In this document: positions 23,505 through 35,068 of the stretch, piece by piece | Position numbering within the stretch: position 1 is the first letter of the stretch | Layout of the letters: each line of letters opens with the position of its first letter | Source of the DNA: Nageia nagi | Lineage: Eukaryota > Pinophyta | Length of the DNA: 64,000 bases | Direction of reading: 5' to 3' | NCBI GenBank assembly: GCA_050084985.1 | Contig: JBITNC010000001.1 | Coordinates: forward strand, 162,502,001 to 162,566,000 | The notes under the pieces: model-generated | Database searches by the model: none | Seen by the model: the letters and a program-made list of their open reading frames with translations, nothing else | What the model was told of the DNA's origin: nothing | Translations under genes and position numbers: made by a program

Positions 23505-23815
23505 TAATATGCCTAGATTTGGGTTGCACTATAAATCATCATAGAGATGCCAAGCTAATACTTATAATCAATCATACAAGAATTCAAAAATATGCTTGGA
23601 TTTGGATTACACTATAAGTCATCACGAAGATGTCAAGCCAATACTTATATTCAACCATACAATAAGAATTTAAGATGAATTCAAAGGTGTGCTTGAATTT
23701 GTGGTGCACTATAAGTTATCGTAGAGATGCCAAGCTAATACTTATAGTCAACCATACAAGAATTCAACAAGAATTCAAAAAATATGCTTGGATTTATGAT
23801 GCACTATAAATAGTG
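23505..23815. repeat. Second tandem array of C, about 85-105 bp unit
   Basis: Four copies, the last one partial, of a unit running ATATGCTTGGATTTG, GCACTATAAGTCATCA, GAGATGCCAAGC, CTTATAGTCAACCATAC. They start near 23505, 23588, 23690 and 23785. Single related copies lie near 22795 in C, 31890 in A and 34500 in B. Confidence 0.8.
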
Positions 23816-24048
23816 ACATATTATATGAGCAACATATACTCAAAAAATAGAGAACTTATTCATACACATTTATTTAAAAAGGAAGTAGTTATATTATAAA
23901 ATATGCTTGAGTTTTCAATATGAGTCATCAATAATGCCCTCATTCATATTATAATAGAGAATAAAGAATTCTACAAGAATTCAACTAATACTTCCTCTTG
24001 AGGGGTACTTCACCAACCCAACTTTAGAAAGGGGCTTGGTGAATAAAG

Positions 24049-26430
24049 GATGCTTAGATTTTGAGTAGAAAAGTCCATTCCATACTAGAGCATCCGATTG
24101 TAGTGATTGAAATTATGGTCCATCTTTTTTAAGACCCACATAAGGTTCAGATTCTATTTCCTTTGGCATGTGAATACCAAAGTGTCAAAGAATATCCTCA
24201 TACATGGATGCCTTTTTCTTCTACTTTTCTTTTAATCATTGCATCTCGTAGCAATTATTGCTTTCATTGCACCTAATTTGTATTTCTTTCTCTTTTTCTT
24301 GTATTTTTCACATTTTTTTCTTAGCTAGCAATTCATTTTTCTTAACCAAGAGTTCATTGTAATACTATACACATATAGCTTTTTCTCTTTACATCATATC
24401 ATAATTATGGGTCATTATCTTCATCTCAACCTTTATCATAGCTAGTTTATGGAAAAGGTAGGCATTCTCTAAGTTTACCCATATGTTTGTTTTCTTATTA
24501 GAATTCAGAAAAGCAATTCCCATGTTTCTTTATGAGATTCATAACGATCAACTATCGCTCATGATTAAATTATCCCACTTAATAATCAAGATGAGAGAGA
24601 AAATAGCATAGTAATCCCACTATACTTAGTCATCATGCATCTTATTAGTACTATCATTATTGCAATCCTAACATGAGATTATATGTATGACATCCAATCA
24701 ATTAAATGATTTGAAGGTGAGATATTTTATCTCCATGGATTTGTTGTCCAACAAATCCTTTTCTCTAGCTATCATAATTATTATATTTAATCATATCAAA
24801 TATTTTTCATTATAAATAGCCATAAATGATCCTTGCTTTTCATTCAGCACTTTACATTTATGATTTTAGCTAAAATCTTTTTTTATATTATCTTTCATGG
24901 ATATTTCTCAGTTTCATACCCTATCAAGTGATCTTTAGGACAACATAATGCATCAAAACATTCATACAACATTAAAGAATTGCTCTTTTATCACCTCTAA
25001 AGCCTTATTGCAATAGTGATTAGTATTTCTTCAATTGTACCTAGATAATCATTATGGTATTTACATGATCTTTCATCTCAATCATGATGATCATGTTCAT
25101 CTATTATTTCATTTTCTTAGTCGATCCGATTGAACATGATGTATAATGGTCTATACTTCATTCAATCGCTATATTTACAATTTGTATGCTATATAAAAAT
25201 GTATTCCTTGCATCCATGAGAGTATTTTAAACCATTCATTATTGTATGGAAAGTTCATCAACGTAGTCTACAATGGTCATCCACTTACTCTTTTCACATT
25301 GCTTGGTGAAGTAGACATCAAATTTTATATCATCAATGTTTTTTATCATTTTCTACCTCTTTCACATCAATATCTTTTAAGATTTGACACATCAAATTTT
25401 AGCGTATCTAAATATGATGCTAATTCTTTTAATTCTAGTGATAATTCACCATATCGAATGCTAATCACACCATAAGCACCACCCACTTGGGCTTGTCAAT
25501 GAGAATATTTTATAGCTTTTTAATAAAGTATGCAATACATGTCTCACATCTTTGATTAATCAATCAATGGTCAAATACTCTATTACATTGATCTTTGTGC
25601 TTCCATTCTTGATCCATTTTGATATTCTCATTTACAATTGATGATTTAGTTATTTTGTAATTCTATAAATTCATTTCATTCTATTTGATCACCATCGCTT
25701 TCAACTTATTTATGATACCCTGATAAAGATCTAACTCATTTTTTATTTATCATGGATATGACTATTTTCCATGGTCTTCATATCGATATTTCCTAAGAAG
25801 TTCTTTATCAATGCATTCAAGGTTGAGTCATACAATGTGCTTGCACTACATTGCAAACTACTTTGCTATAAAACCTAGTTCACATACAAGATCCTTGAAT
25901 TCTCTATCAATGGGCCATCTGCTTTATCCATCATTTGGAGAATGCTGAGAAGTTGTGCCTCATAATCACACTTGTCTATTGCCTAAACTAGATGTGAAAG
26001 ATCATATTTTACTATTCTTAGACATCTTTTATCTTCTATTTTTTGCATTATACAGGTCCTACCATGTTGCATCTTCAAGAGCACTACCACCCTTATACCG
26101 TTATGTTCATAGTATGGTGATGAGATCTTCATTGAGAGTCCACTTATGTTTTGCAATTGAATTGATAAGGGGATCAATGGGTGTACTATCTATTTTTTGA
26201 CATTTCTTTTCAATCACTCGTGTTGCTTTGTTCAATATACCCAATTTGCCTGTCACAAATTCTAAGAGTTCTAACTCTAACTCTTCTAATCATGCCAATA
26301 ATTTTGCTTAGTTTTTCTATACACTTGGGCATGTTAATGGAACTTTGCAAAATAAATGTATTTTTGCTTCAATCTTGTATCAAATTTTTGTTATATAAAT
26401 TTTCAAATTTACAAGATAAGCAAAAAAAAA
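24049..26430 (-). other. Non-copia cargo inside C
   Basis: Homology to B's pol end stops after GGCTTGGTGAATAAA at 24048, and homology to A's leader side starts near 26440. Between them no copia motif can be read on either strand. The minus strand has coding-like runs broken mostly at Gln positions: LELLEFVTGKLGILNKATRV (about 26275-26220), DPLINSIAKHKWTLNEDL (about 26175-26120), AQLLSILQMMDKADGP (about 25955-25905), LYQGIINKLKAMVIK (about 25735-25690) and RVFDHLINQRCETCIAY-like text (about 25575-25520). These suggest a helical protein that I cannot identify. It may be a captured host gene piece or a decayed older insertion. Confidence 0.45.
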
Positions 26431-26539
26431 TTCAATGACAAAAATATAATAATGTCAACTTAATTGTGTCACTGTTAATGACATCTTAACAAACCATAAG
26501 TTAAATTCTTCATAATTATAGAGAAAATAAGTCAAACTT

Positions 26540-26640
26540 GTTAAATCATGGAGAAAGGTAAACCTTTTTAGCCATTCCTTAAAAAAATTTGCAACTAGAG
26601 TGAAGGATGGACCTTTTAACTACTCCATCAAAAATTTTCA
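26540..26640. repeat. Two copies of the A-type 'CTACTCCATC' repeat
   Basis: Two diverged units of CATGGAGAAAGG..AACCTTTT..CTACTCCATCAAAAATTT lie here. The same unit is arrayed five to six times in A at 44640-44895. Confidence 0.7.
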
Positions 26641-26879
26641 ACTATGGATATCAATAAGAGTACTATCATAATTTTAACAAGAGTTCTCAATTAATCAATG
26701 ATATAAGATTCATAATTGCATAGATTAATGTGCTCATTTTCATCATAATCCATAAAAATAATTATTTACATAAAACATTTACATCATCATACATGAGCAA
26801 GAATAATCAATATGTGCATAATCAAATATCCATATATCCAACATTTTATTGTCACCATATAATCAACTAAGGGAGTAAT

Positions 26880-29689
26880 GTTAAGGTTGTTTTCTCATGA
26901 ATTAGACCTTCACTTGGATGCTCACAAGATGGAGCCCAAGTCCTACCAATCCTCAACTAGTTCCTCTTGGGTAGCAATATACTCTCACAAGGAGAAGTAC
27001 TAGCTATTTTCTAAGGTTTTGATATTTATTAGATAGATCAAATTAATTATCTTTATTAAATTTTTAGTTTTCCTCTTAGATTATCAAGATAATCCTTAAA
27101 TAGTGTGGTATTACTATATACATACCTATCCACATACATGGAGTAATATCCAAACCAACAGAGGACTTAGAAGTAATTAAAAAGTACAAACTTTTCACCA
27201 CTTGAATCGATGGATTAAAAGGTTCCAATCTACCTTGTTCTCATCTCATGGCTCCTCAAACAAGTCATGTTGTGAAATAAAAAATATTGAATGTGTTCAT
27301 TTTAAGGGTTTGTACTTTCATTATTTTATGTAATTTGCAAAGTATATAAGGTAAATATGCATAAAGTGCTTTAAAATGAAACTTCATTCAAGCATCATCC
27401 ATAAGAATGAACTTAAGATTCTAATGGATTTTGTCACAACCCCTAGTAGAACTCATTTACATAGGTTTGTAATATTTTAAGTAATAAGAAATTAGAAAAT
27501 TCTCTCTCTTTTTACTTAAAAATGTATACATAATTCATTCTTGCATGTAGCTATGATAAGGAGTTCTCCCTCTTAAAAATTCATACATTTAGCAAGATTA
27601 ACTCAAAAAAATGCTAAGAGATTCAAAAATTTAATTTAACAAAAATTATCTTAGCTAAATTATTAATTTTGGAAAAATGTGCTAAAGGATTTCACCATTT
27701 TCAAAAAATTTAACTTAGCAAAAAAAAATTAATTTTGCAAAAAAAATATTATCTCCCCCTTAATCTTCCTAAAAATATGTAACTTAGGAATGGTATTTAA
27801 TTATTCCCCTTAAAAGTAATTAAAAAAATTACTCCACTCAAATTTGAGGTAAGATATTTGCTCCCTTAAAAAAAATAGGATTCCCTTAGAATCCAATGTC
27901 TCCTAGGATGCCTTAAACCCTTTTAAAATATTAACTTTGGATGCTCTTCCTTTTTGAAAGAAATATGTCCCTTTGTAAAAAGGTACATAGGATTCCTTCT
28001 TCAAATAATACCCATTAACTTATGATTTTTCTTTTTGAAAAAAAATAAAATGAATCCATTAAAAGGATATCCCACATATATTTGTATGTTTAAAAAGATA
28101 AAGCCCATACCTTTAAAAAGTAGAATACATAGTCAAAGAGAGGGCTTGTTGAGGAGAATACTCCCCCTTTTTTGTTTAAAATATGAAGCCCATACCTTTT
28201 ATCAATAAAAAAAAATGAGCTCATACTATTTATTTATTTTATTTTAAAAGTAACCCATATGTAAAAAATTGAACCTATACCAGATTGAAGTGTGGATGAA
28301 ATGGAAAAGTAGGGTTAAAAAAAGGAGTGAGGGTTTTGAGGATGCAAGATGAGGTGAGGTTTCCTAAGAGCCTACCTCCCTTTCTTACAATGGCTATGGT
28401 CATAGTGACAATGTGAAGGCAATGCAATTCAACAAAATATGCTTCAAATGCATAATCAAGTTGCACAAAGTCTCTTTCATAAAGAAAGATATACATATAT
28501 GCTACATATGGAATTATTTCCAAAAATCATTGGTGGAGAGCAAAAGTAGAGGGAGAGGTCAAAGGGCTAACTCAAGCAGTGTAGACCATGTAATGGAGTA
28601 GAAAAGTTGGGGAGGATCAACATAGGAATGAGTTAATGCACCAAAGTGAGAGGAGGGGTAAATTTGTTGAAGGTAGGATAAAAAATTGTGATTTTCCAAA
28701 CAAATTTTGTTGAAAGTTAATTTTGTTAAAATGTTTATTTTCCAACATTATGAATTTGAATTTCTATCTTTGCAAAAACTTTGTATTTGTTGCTTTGGAT
28801 GTTGTCATTTACCATAGGTATGAAATAAATTCATCCTTTTAAAAAAGTATATTGTACCATACATATTATCAAGCAATTCATGTGATTTACCTATGCATTC
28901 ACAGTTTTCTTTATGGCTACCAATGTACTACCAACTACAAATGACAAGAGCTATGATGGTTACAATCACCAGCTGCCAAACTAAGAGGGGGCCATGAGCT
29001 ATCCTCTAGTGCTAGCTACTCTTATTGCCTTATTCCAAAAAAATGTAAACCCTCAATTTTATTTATTTTCAAACAATACAATAGTATTTTATACAACAAT
29101 GTAACTAGCTACTCTCGTGGCAATTTAATTTTATAAGAAAAAATGTTTTTAAGTGAATGTAAACTCCTTTTGTAGTTTAATCACAATATAAGATTATTGT
29201 AGCAATGAAAAAATTCCATACCACCAAAAATTCCTCACAAACTAATGTAAAAAAAATTGCAAACATATTATTTCTCTACTTTAAGCAAGTGTACTTAAGA
29301 AAATTTACAACTAACAAAAATAATGTTAGCTTCAAAAATAACATACTATTGCTATATTTAAGCGAATTTACTCAAAAATTTACAACTAATAGAGAAATAA
29401 TATTATAAAAAAAATGTAATAGTAATAATATGTAAGCTAACATTTATATTTGCTAACACAAATTGTTAGTATAGCTAAAAAATATGGTAATAATATCAAG
29501 ATTTGACATATTAAATAAATTTTTAAGATCATAACTAATAAAAAAATGTTAGTATCATGATAAGAATGATAAAAAAAAAATTACAAAAAAGAAGGATGTT
29601 ATACCTTCATAAATCTTTTACCTCAACAAGGATGTAGATGGAAAAAATGGGGATGATCCTTCAAGTTGAACATAAGGCCTCCAATTCTT
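26880..29689 (-). other. Leader region of C
   Basis: Non-coding DNA between primer site and cargo. 26880-27450 is homologous to leaders in B (39062-39650) and A (45135-45790), for example GGAGAAGTACTAGCTATTTTC and CCACTTGAATCGATGGATT. The stretch 27450-29689 is AT-rich. A purine-rich block at 28280-28620 has no counterpart I can find in A or B. Confidence 0.75.
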
Positions 29690-29701
29690 GCTCTAATACC
29701 A
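29690..29701 (-). other. Primer binding site of C
   Basis: The coding strand reads TGGTATTAGAGC two bases from the LTR, one mismatch from the initiator tRNA-Met site TGGTATCAGAGC. The same variant is used by B. Confidence 0.85.
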
Positions 29702-29703
29702 TT

Positions 29704-30162
29704 TGATGGAATCAATCCTTTCCTAATTAATTCCTAATCATCAAGATCACTTGTAGGATACACTCAACTCCAACTAAACATAAGCATAACAATAATTGCC
29801 AATCTCACATAATATACACAAGAGACACAATATAAAGTGGTTCCTCCTTCTTTGGGAGTGCATCCACTAACTAAGATCTAATTACTATTAGATGCACTCT
29901 CTTACAATCTACATTCCTATTTCTCATACAACCATACTATGAGCATAACTTTACTCTTAAAACTTATATGTTTTACAAGAGGGGAAGCCCTCTATTTATA
30001 GGATAAAATCTCCATCTTAACCTCCTTTTTACTCAAGGGTAAGGTTAAAGTTTCACAATATAATATTTATTAAACACTTAAATGTATCTAGTGATATTTT
30101 AAGTGTTTATGAGTTTACATTGAAGAATATTAATTCATAATATTACATTACAAATTCTAACA
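29704..30162 (-). repeat. 5' LTR of C (459 bp)
   Basis: Runs from TGATGGAATC to TTCTAACA. A TATA box (minus strand) lies at 29991-30000. The target copy TAATG follows at 30163. Confidence 0.9.
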
Positions 30163-30167
30163 TAATG

Positions 30168-31033
30168 ACCACCATGCAAAATCAAATGACCATAATAAAT
30201 AAATTTGTTAGGATCTAAGAAGCTCTAAAAATACATGTGAGCCCTCCATGTCCTAATCCATATGAATAAGAAGAACCAAGTTATAAGGACATAATGGAGA
30301 GGGAGATGAGTTTGAAAAGATCGCATAGCTTGAGAGATAGAGAGTCCAGTCATCATGGATTCATGGGTCACCAAGAGCATATTTTTTAGAGGTCTCATTC
30401 TCATAGAGCCTCATAGGGAACTAACCCTCTCCTAGGGATGTTCTTATAATAGGATGTTAGGAAGATATGGGAGCATCTCATCATTCCCAAACTTTCCAAA
30501 CCCATGTCTACTAAGAGGTCCATAAATAAGGTAAAAAAATTAGATCCCTAATCCTCTTGAATTGAATTAGATCTTTAGAGAGGATTCCATGTTATATCCA
30601 GGATTAAGAAGGGATATGAATTTCAATGGCTATATAGGGATCTTAGGGTTAAATGGAAGTAGCTTTCATGGCATACACTCCCAAAGTAATTCATGGGGTG
30701 ACAAAAGAGAGTTACAATAAAATATCAACAAAATACAAGTGCCCATGTATGATGGCCATAAGATGATGACTAGGGCTTAGCTTCATCAACTACAAACATA
30801 CTTCAACTTAAGTTTGAATATGTTGGAGGAGGATGTAATATATTTTGCATCATTACATTTTGAGAGAAATATAATCAAATGGTGGCAACAAGGAGTAGTC
30901 AGTCAGGATTACTCCCATATTTTCTCTTTTGATCAATTCACTCAAAAGTTAGTAAAACAGTTTGATAAGAAGAGGAAAAATGAATATTTTAAAGAATTAA
31001 TATCTTTAAAGAAGTAAGGTACAATGGATAAAT
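30168..31033 (+). pseudogene. Gag of element D (broken)
   Basis: Plus-strand Ty3 gag. From 30763 the text is clear: LHQLQTYFNLSLNMLEEDV, YFASLHFERNIIKWWQQG (about 30840-30890), the WW that is typical of plant Ty3 gag, then FSFDQFTQKLVKQFDKKRKN. The ORF 30814-31017 ends at a stop where Gln is expected, and gag is cut at 31033 by element A. The upstream part (30168-30760) is a Ser/Arg/His-rich stretch with many stops (SLKRSHSLRDRESSHHGF). The remainder of gag and all of pol are missing on the far side of A. Confidence 0.85.
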
Positions 31034-31486
31034 TGAAAAAATTAACCTTTTCTAAATTAACTTTTAATTTTTAAGATCTCAAGAAGGTACTTTCAACATT
31101 AACATAATAGCATAATAACTAAAGCCAATCACATAAATAACACAAGATATAAAGTGTTTCCTCCCTCCTTGAGAGTACATCCACTAACTATGATCTTATT
31201 CTCAAAGACTTCTCTTACAAAATCTTTTCTCTCTCACACACTTTAAACTTATAGCAAAGCTTGCATTACAATTGTATAACTAGAGAATGGGAGGGTTTTT
31301 CTCTTTTTATAAGAAGAAACCCACTATATAATTAATTCATTTTCTATTTTTAAACTCATACCTATTTTTTATCTTTTTTCTATTTTTATTCCTTTAATAA
31401 TTTAAAATATTTAATGATACTTTAAGTATTAAATGAATTTATATTAAGAAGAAATATTACACAATATTATATTACAAATTTTAACA
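31034..31486 (-). repeat. 3' LTR of A (453 bp)
   Basis: It starts TGAAAAAATTAACC and ends TTTTAACA, followed by polypurine tract CTCCCTCTTAA (plus strand). It matches 47185-47518 over its first two thirds. Confidence 0.88.
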
Positions 31487-32479
31487 CTCCCTCTTAATGT
31501 AATATTAGGATAGATCATAGAGATAAGAAGAAAGATAGAGTAAGAGAGAGTTATCCTCCAAAGTGATGCAAGCATATATGAAAAACTTTACATCATTTAA
31601 AAATAAGTAAAATCTTAGTTTGAGACTCATTACAATACCATTTGATAAAATAATTTACAATACAATCATTAACCATAACTGGTTTCACTATAAGTGTAGT
31701 CGATCAACACTTAGTTGACATATGAGCTTCCATGAGCCTACCCACACAAAGTAAGTAACCTACACTCTCAAGATGAAACTTGCAAGCTACAATTAGCTCA
31801 TAAATAAGATTAGTTAGATGTATCATATAATATTCATATCAATCATAAGATATATTAGCTAAGTAATATCATCTATAAATTGATCAATGATGCACTATAA
31901 GTCATCATGAAGATACCAAGCCAATACTTATAGTCATTTGTTGTATATAGAAATATGTGTTTATCAAAAACAAAAAATATATGTGCATATATAAATTATT
32001 CACATATGGATAACCAAACAGTGCTAACAAACACATATTGATTCCTCACATAGTGATAACAAAATAAAATGTACCATAAGTTTCTCATATAGAGCAAACT
32101 AACCATGAAGGTGTACATTTAGATCAACACTATATAGTAAAAAAAGCCTCTTAAAAATGAATTTGTCATCATAAACATAAATTCAATCTTCACTCTCCCT
32201 TGAAGAAACTTCATTACCATAAAGAACTTTCAAAGTGTGCATAATAAAGTTTTAAAAGCAGCTAGAAGAGATAAAGTTAGATGAATAGAGCTACAATTGT
32301 TGCATCAAGAACTTTCTCTCTAATATAATATGCTTGGATTTGAGATACACTATAAATTATCACTAAGATGCCAAGCCCATACTTATAGTTACCAAATAAA
32401 TAAATGTATAAACAAAGTATACAAACCAAATAAAAATTTAACAACTTTATTAAGAAAGAAGAAATTATAATGGATTCAA

Positions 32480-33608
32480 AAAGAATTTAACATTTACTGC
32501 CTTTAAAGGGTAACTTCACCAACCCAATAGACTCTTTAATCTTATATAATTGAGCTTTAGAAAGGGGCTTGGTAAATAAATCAAATAATTTAGGACTAAT
32601 GAACAATACTGTAAGTGTAAAAGACCATCTAGAACCTTCTCTCTGATGAAGTGGACTTGGATTTCTACATGCTTTATTCTCTGATAAAAAATAAAAAAAT
32701 TTGATAAAGTAATAGTTGATTGATTATCTAAAGAAATTTGAGATGGATGAACTTGCTCACATCTTATTTCTTTTAAAATATGCCTTAACCAAATGGCTTC
32801 CTAGTCTACAACTAACATTATATGATATTTAGTTTCAATGATGGAAAAAGTTGTAATAGGCTACTTCTTGGATGCCCAAGAGATAGCACCTAAACCAATG
32901 CTAAACACATAACTAAAGGTTAATTTTTTATCATCTCTATCTCTTCCATAATCAAAATCTAAGAATCTTGTGAGGATAAATGAGGGTAACTTGTCATACT
33001 TGAGAGTAAGATCCTTAATACCCATAACATACCTCAAAATTTCCTTAACAACATTAAAGTGCTCAACATATGGATTTTACATAAATCAAACCATAAAATT
33101 CATGATAAAAGAAATATCTTTCCTAAAGATAGTCAAATAAAAAAGACTACTAATTAGTCACCTATAATCTATAACAACTGCCAACTAAGAGTTAAAACTA
33201 AGTGATAAAGTAATTCTAGAAGAGATTGGAACTACAGCATGCTTGCACTCCTTCATTCCAAATTTTTATAAGATATCTAAGATATATTTGGGTTGACTAA
33301 AGTAAGTACAATCTTTATATTGGTACACTTGCATATCAAGGTAGTAATGTAATAGACCAAGATTAATCATTTTAAAAGTTACCTTAAGTTTAGATATGCA
33401 ATCTTGTATGAGAATCATATTATTCCCTACAATCAACAAATCATCCACATAGAGAAGAATCAAGATCAAGTCTTATCCTTAGTTGAACACATAAAATTTT
33501 GTATCAAAAAAGTATTTATAAAATCCAATATTCTCAAAGTATCTTGAAATATTTTTGTACCAGGCCCTTGGTGCTTGCTTAAGTCCATAGAAATACTTCT
33601 TTAACTTG
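32480..33608 (-). pseudogene. Copia A: RNase H and C-terminal half of RT
   Basis: The minus strand reads CKLKKYFYGLKQAPRAWY-like text from 33608 (LKKYFYGL), the catalytic block LLYVDDLLIVGNN (about 33460-33420), LGLLHYYLDMQVYQ, then RNase H with the LFTKPL-like end near 32560. The ORF 33266-33469 is the longest intact piece. The 5' half of the same RT lies at 42862 onward; B inserted between them. Confidence 0.88.
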
Positions 33609-34099
33609 TGAAGGAATTAGCTCTACACTAATCCTCAAGGTCCAAGACTATAGGAAACTCAATCATTCAACATCTACAAGCTAATAACATCATTCACACA
33701 AGATAACACAAATATAATGTGGTTCCTCCCTCCTTGGGAGTACATCCACAACTAGATCTCAATTCTCAAACTATGCACCCTCTTACAATAATTCCTTTCT
33801 CTCCTACACAAACTAGTAGAGTAATCTTACTCCAAAATCTTAGTTATGTTACAAGAGGAGAGGCCCTCTATTTATAGCATGAGAGCACCTCCCTAACCTC
33901 CCTTTAACCCAAGGGTAAGGTTAAGGTTACAATAAATGTATTACCTAACTTTAACCTACCAACTAACCACATGGTAAGGTCAAAGTCTACATAATAAAGA
34001 ATTCAATTAATCCCTTAAGGTATCTACATATCCTTTAAGTGATTAATTGAATTTACAATGAGTTTAGATATTCACAATATTTCATTACAAATTCTAACA
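33609..34099 (-). repeat. 3' LTR of B (491 bp)
   Basis: From TGAAGGAATTAG to TTCTAACA (plus strand). A minus-strand TATA box (plus-strand CTCTATTTATA) lies at 33866-33876. The polypurine tract (plus-strand CTCCCCCTTAA) follows at 34099-34109. Confidence 0.93.
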
Positions 34100-34585
34100 C
34101 TCCCCCTTAATGCAATATTGGGATAGAGCGTAGAAGAGAGAAGAGAGAGAGTAAGAGAGAGTTCTCCTCCATAGAGATACAAGCGGAGATGAGAACATTT
34201 ACATATTTGAGAATCTTTTTGAGAACTAGTTTGAGAGTCACTACATTACCATTTGACAAAATGATTTACAATACAATCATTAACCATAACTAATTTCACT
34301 GTACATAGTAGTCGATCAACTTTAAGCTAACATGTGAGTCTACATGAGCTTGCTTACACAAGGTGAGTAACCTACATTTATGAAGAAGATCCTGCATGCT
34401 ACAAGCAACTCATGAACAAAATCAGTTAGATGCATCATATATTCACTTTATTAAATAAGAGAATCAAATAATGCCATCTTATAAATAACTGATCAATGGT
34501 GCACTATAAGTCATCACGGAGATGCCAAGCCATCACTCATAGTCACCTGTTGTATATAGACATGTGTTGATTATTAATAGAGCAT

Positions 34586-35005
34586 AAACAATTGCACAAC
34601 AAGTTTCTCATGTAGAGCAAACTTACCATAGAGGTATAAAATGTACAAGAAGTTCCTCACACAAAGTGAACTTACCATGGAGGTATATCAATTATATGCT
34701 CAAAAGATTGTACAAAAAGTTTCTCACGCAGAGCAAACTTACCACGGAGGTATAAAATGTACAAGAAGTTTCTCATGTAGAGCAAACTTACCATGGAGTT
34801 ATAAAATGTACAAGAAGTTTCTCATGTAGAGCAAACTTACCACAGAGGTATAAAATGTACAACAAGTTTCTCACGCAGAGCAAACTTACCATAGAGGTAT
34901 AAAATGTACAACAAGTTTCTCATGCAGAGCAAACTTACCACGGAGGTATAAAATGTACAACAAGTTTCTCATACAAAGCAAACTTACCACAGAGGTATAT
35001 CATAA
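34586..35005. repeat. 50-bp tandem array in the 3' region of B
   Basis: About eight copies of TATAAAATGTACAAGAAG, TTTCTCATGTAGAGCAAAC, TTACCATGGAGGT, with one longer spacer near 34690. It lies between the pol stop and the polypurine tract. The short ORFs at 34641-34829 and 34953-35135 are by-products of it. Confidence 0.9.
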
Positions 35006-35068
35006 TCAACACTATATAACAACAAAAAAGAGCCTCTTAGAGGTGAAGTTATCATTACTAACAAAAGT

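Larger units (their letters stand above)
21934..30162 (-). mobile_element. Copia-type element C with foreign cargo
   Basis: A minus-strand LTR element inside D with equal 459-bp LTRs (21934-22392 and 29704-30162) and target copies TAATG at 21929-21933 and 30163-30167. LTR sequence, primer site, leader and 3' region are all related to elements A and B. Where B has gag and pol, C has about 2.4 kb (24049-26430) with no copia motif. Only the last pol codons and the 3' region remain on the left side. C is thus non-autonomous. Confidence 0.88.

Noticed and set aside
34590-35005. CRISPR-like array (regular repeats with spacers)
   Set aside because: Units are contiguous 50-bp tandem copies with no unique spacers, in a plant retroelement.
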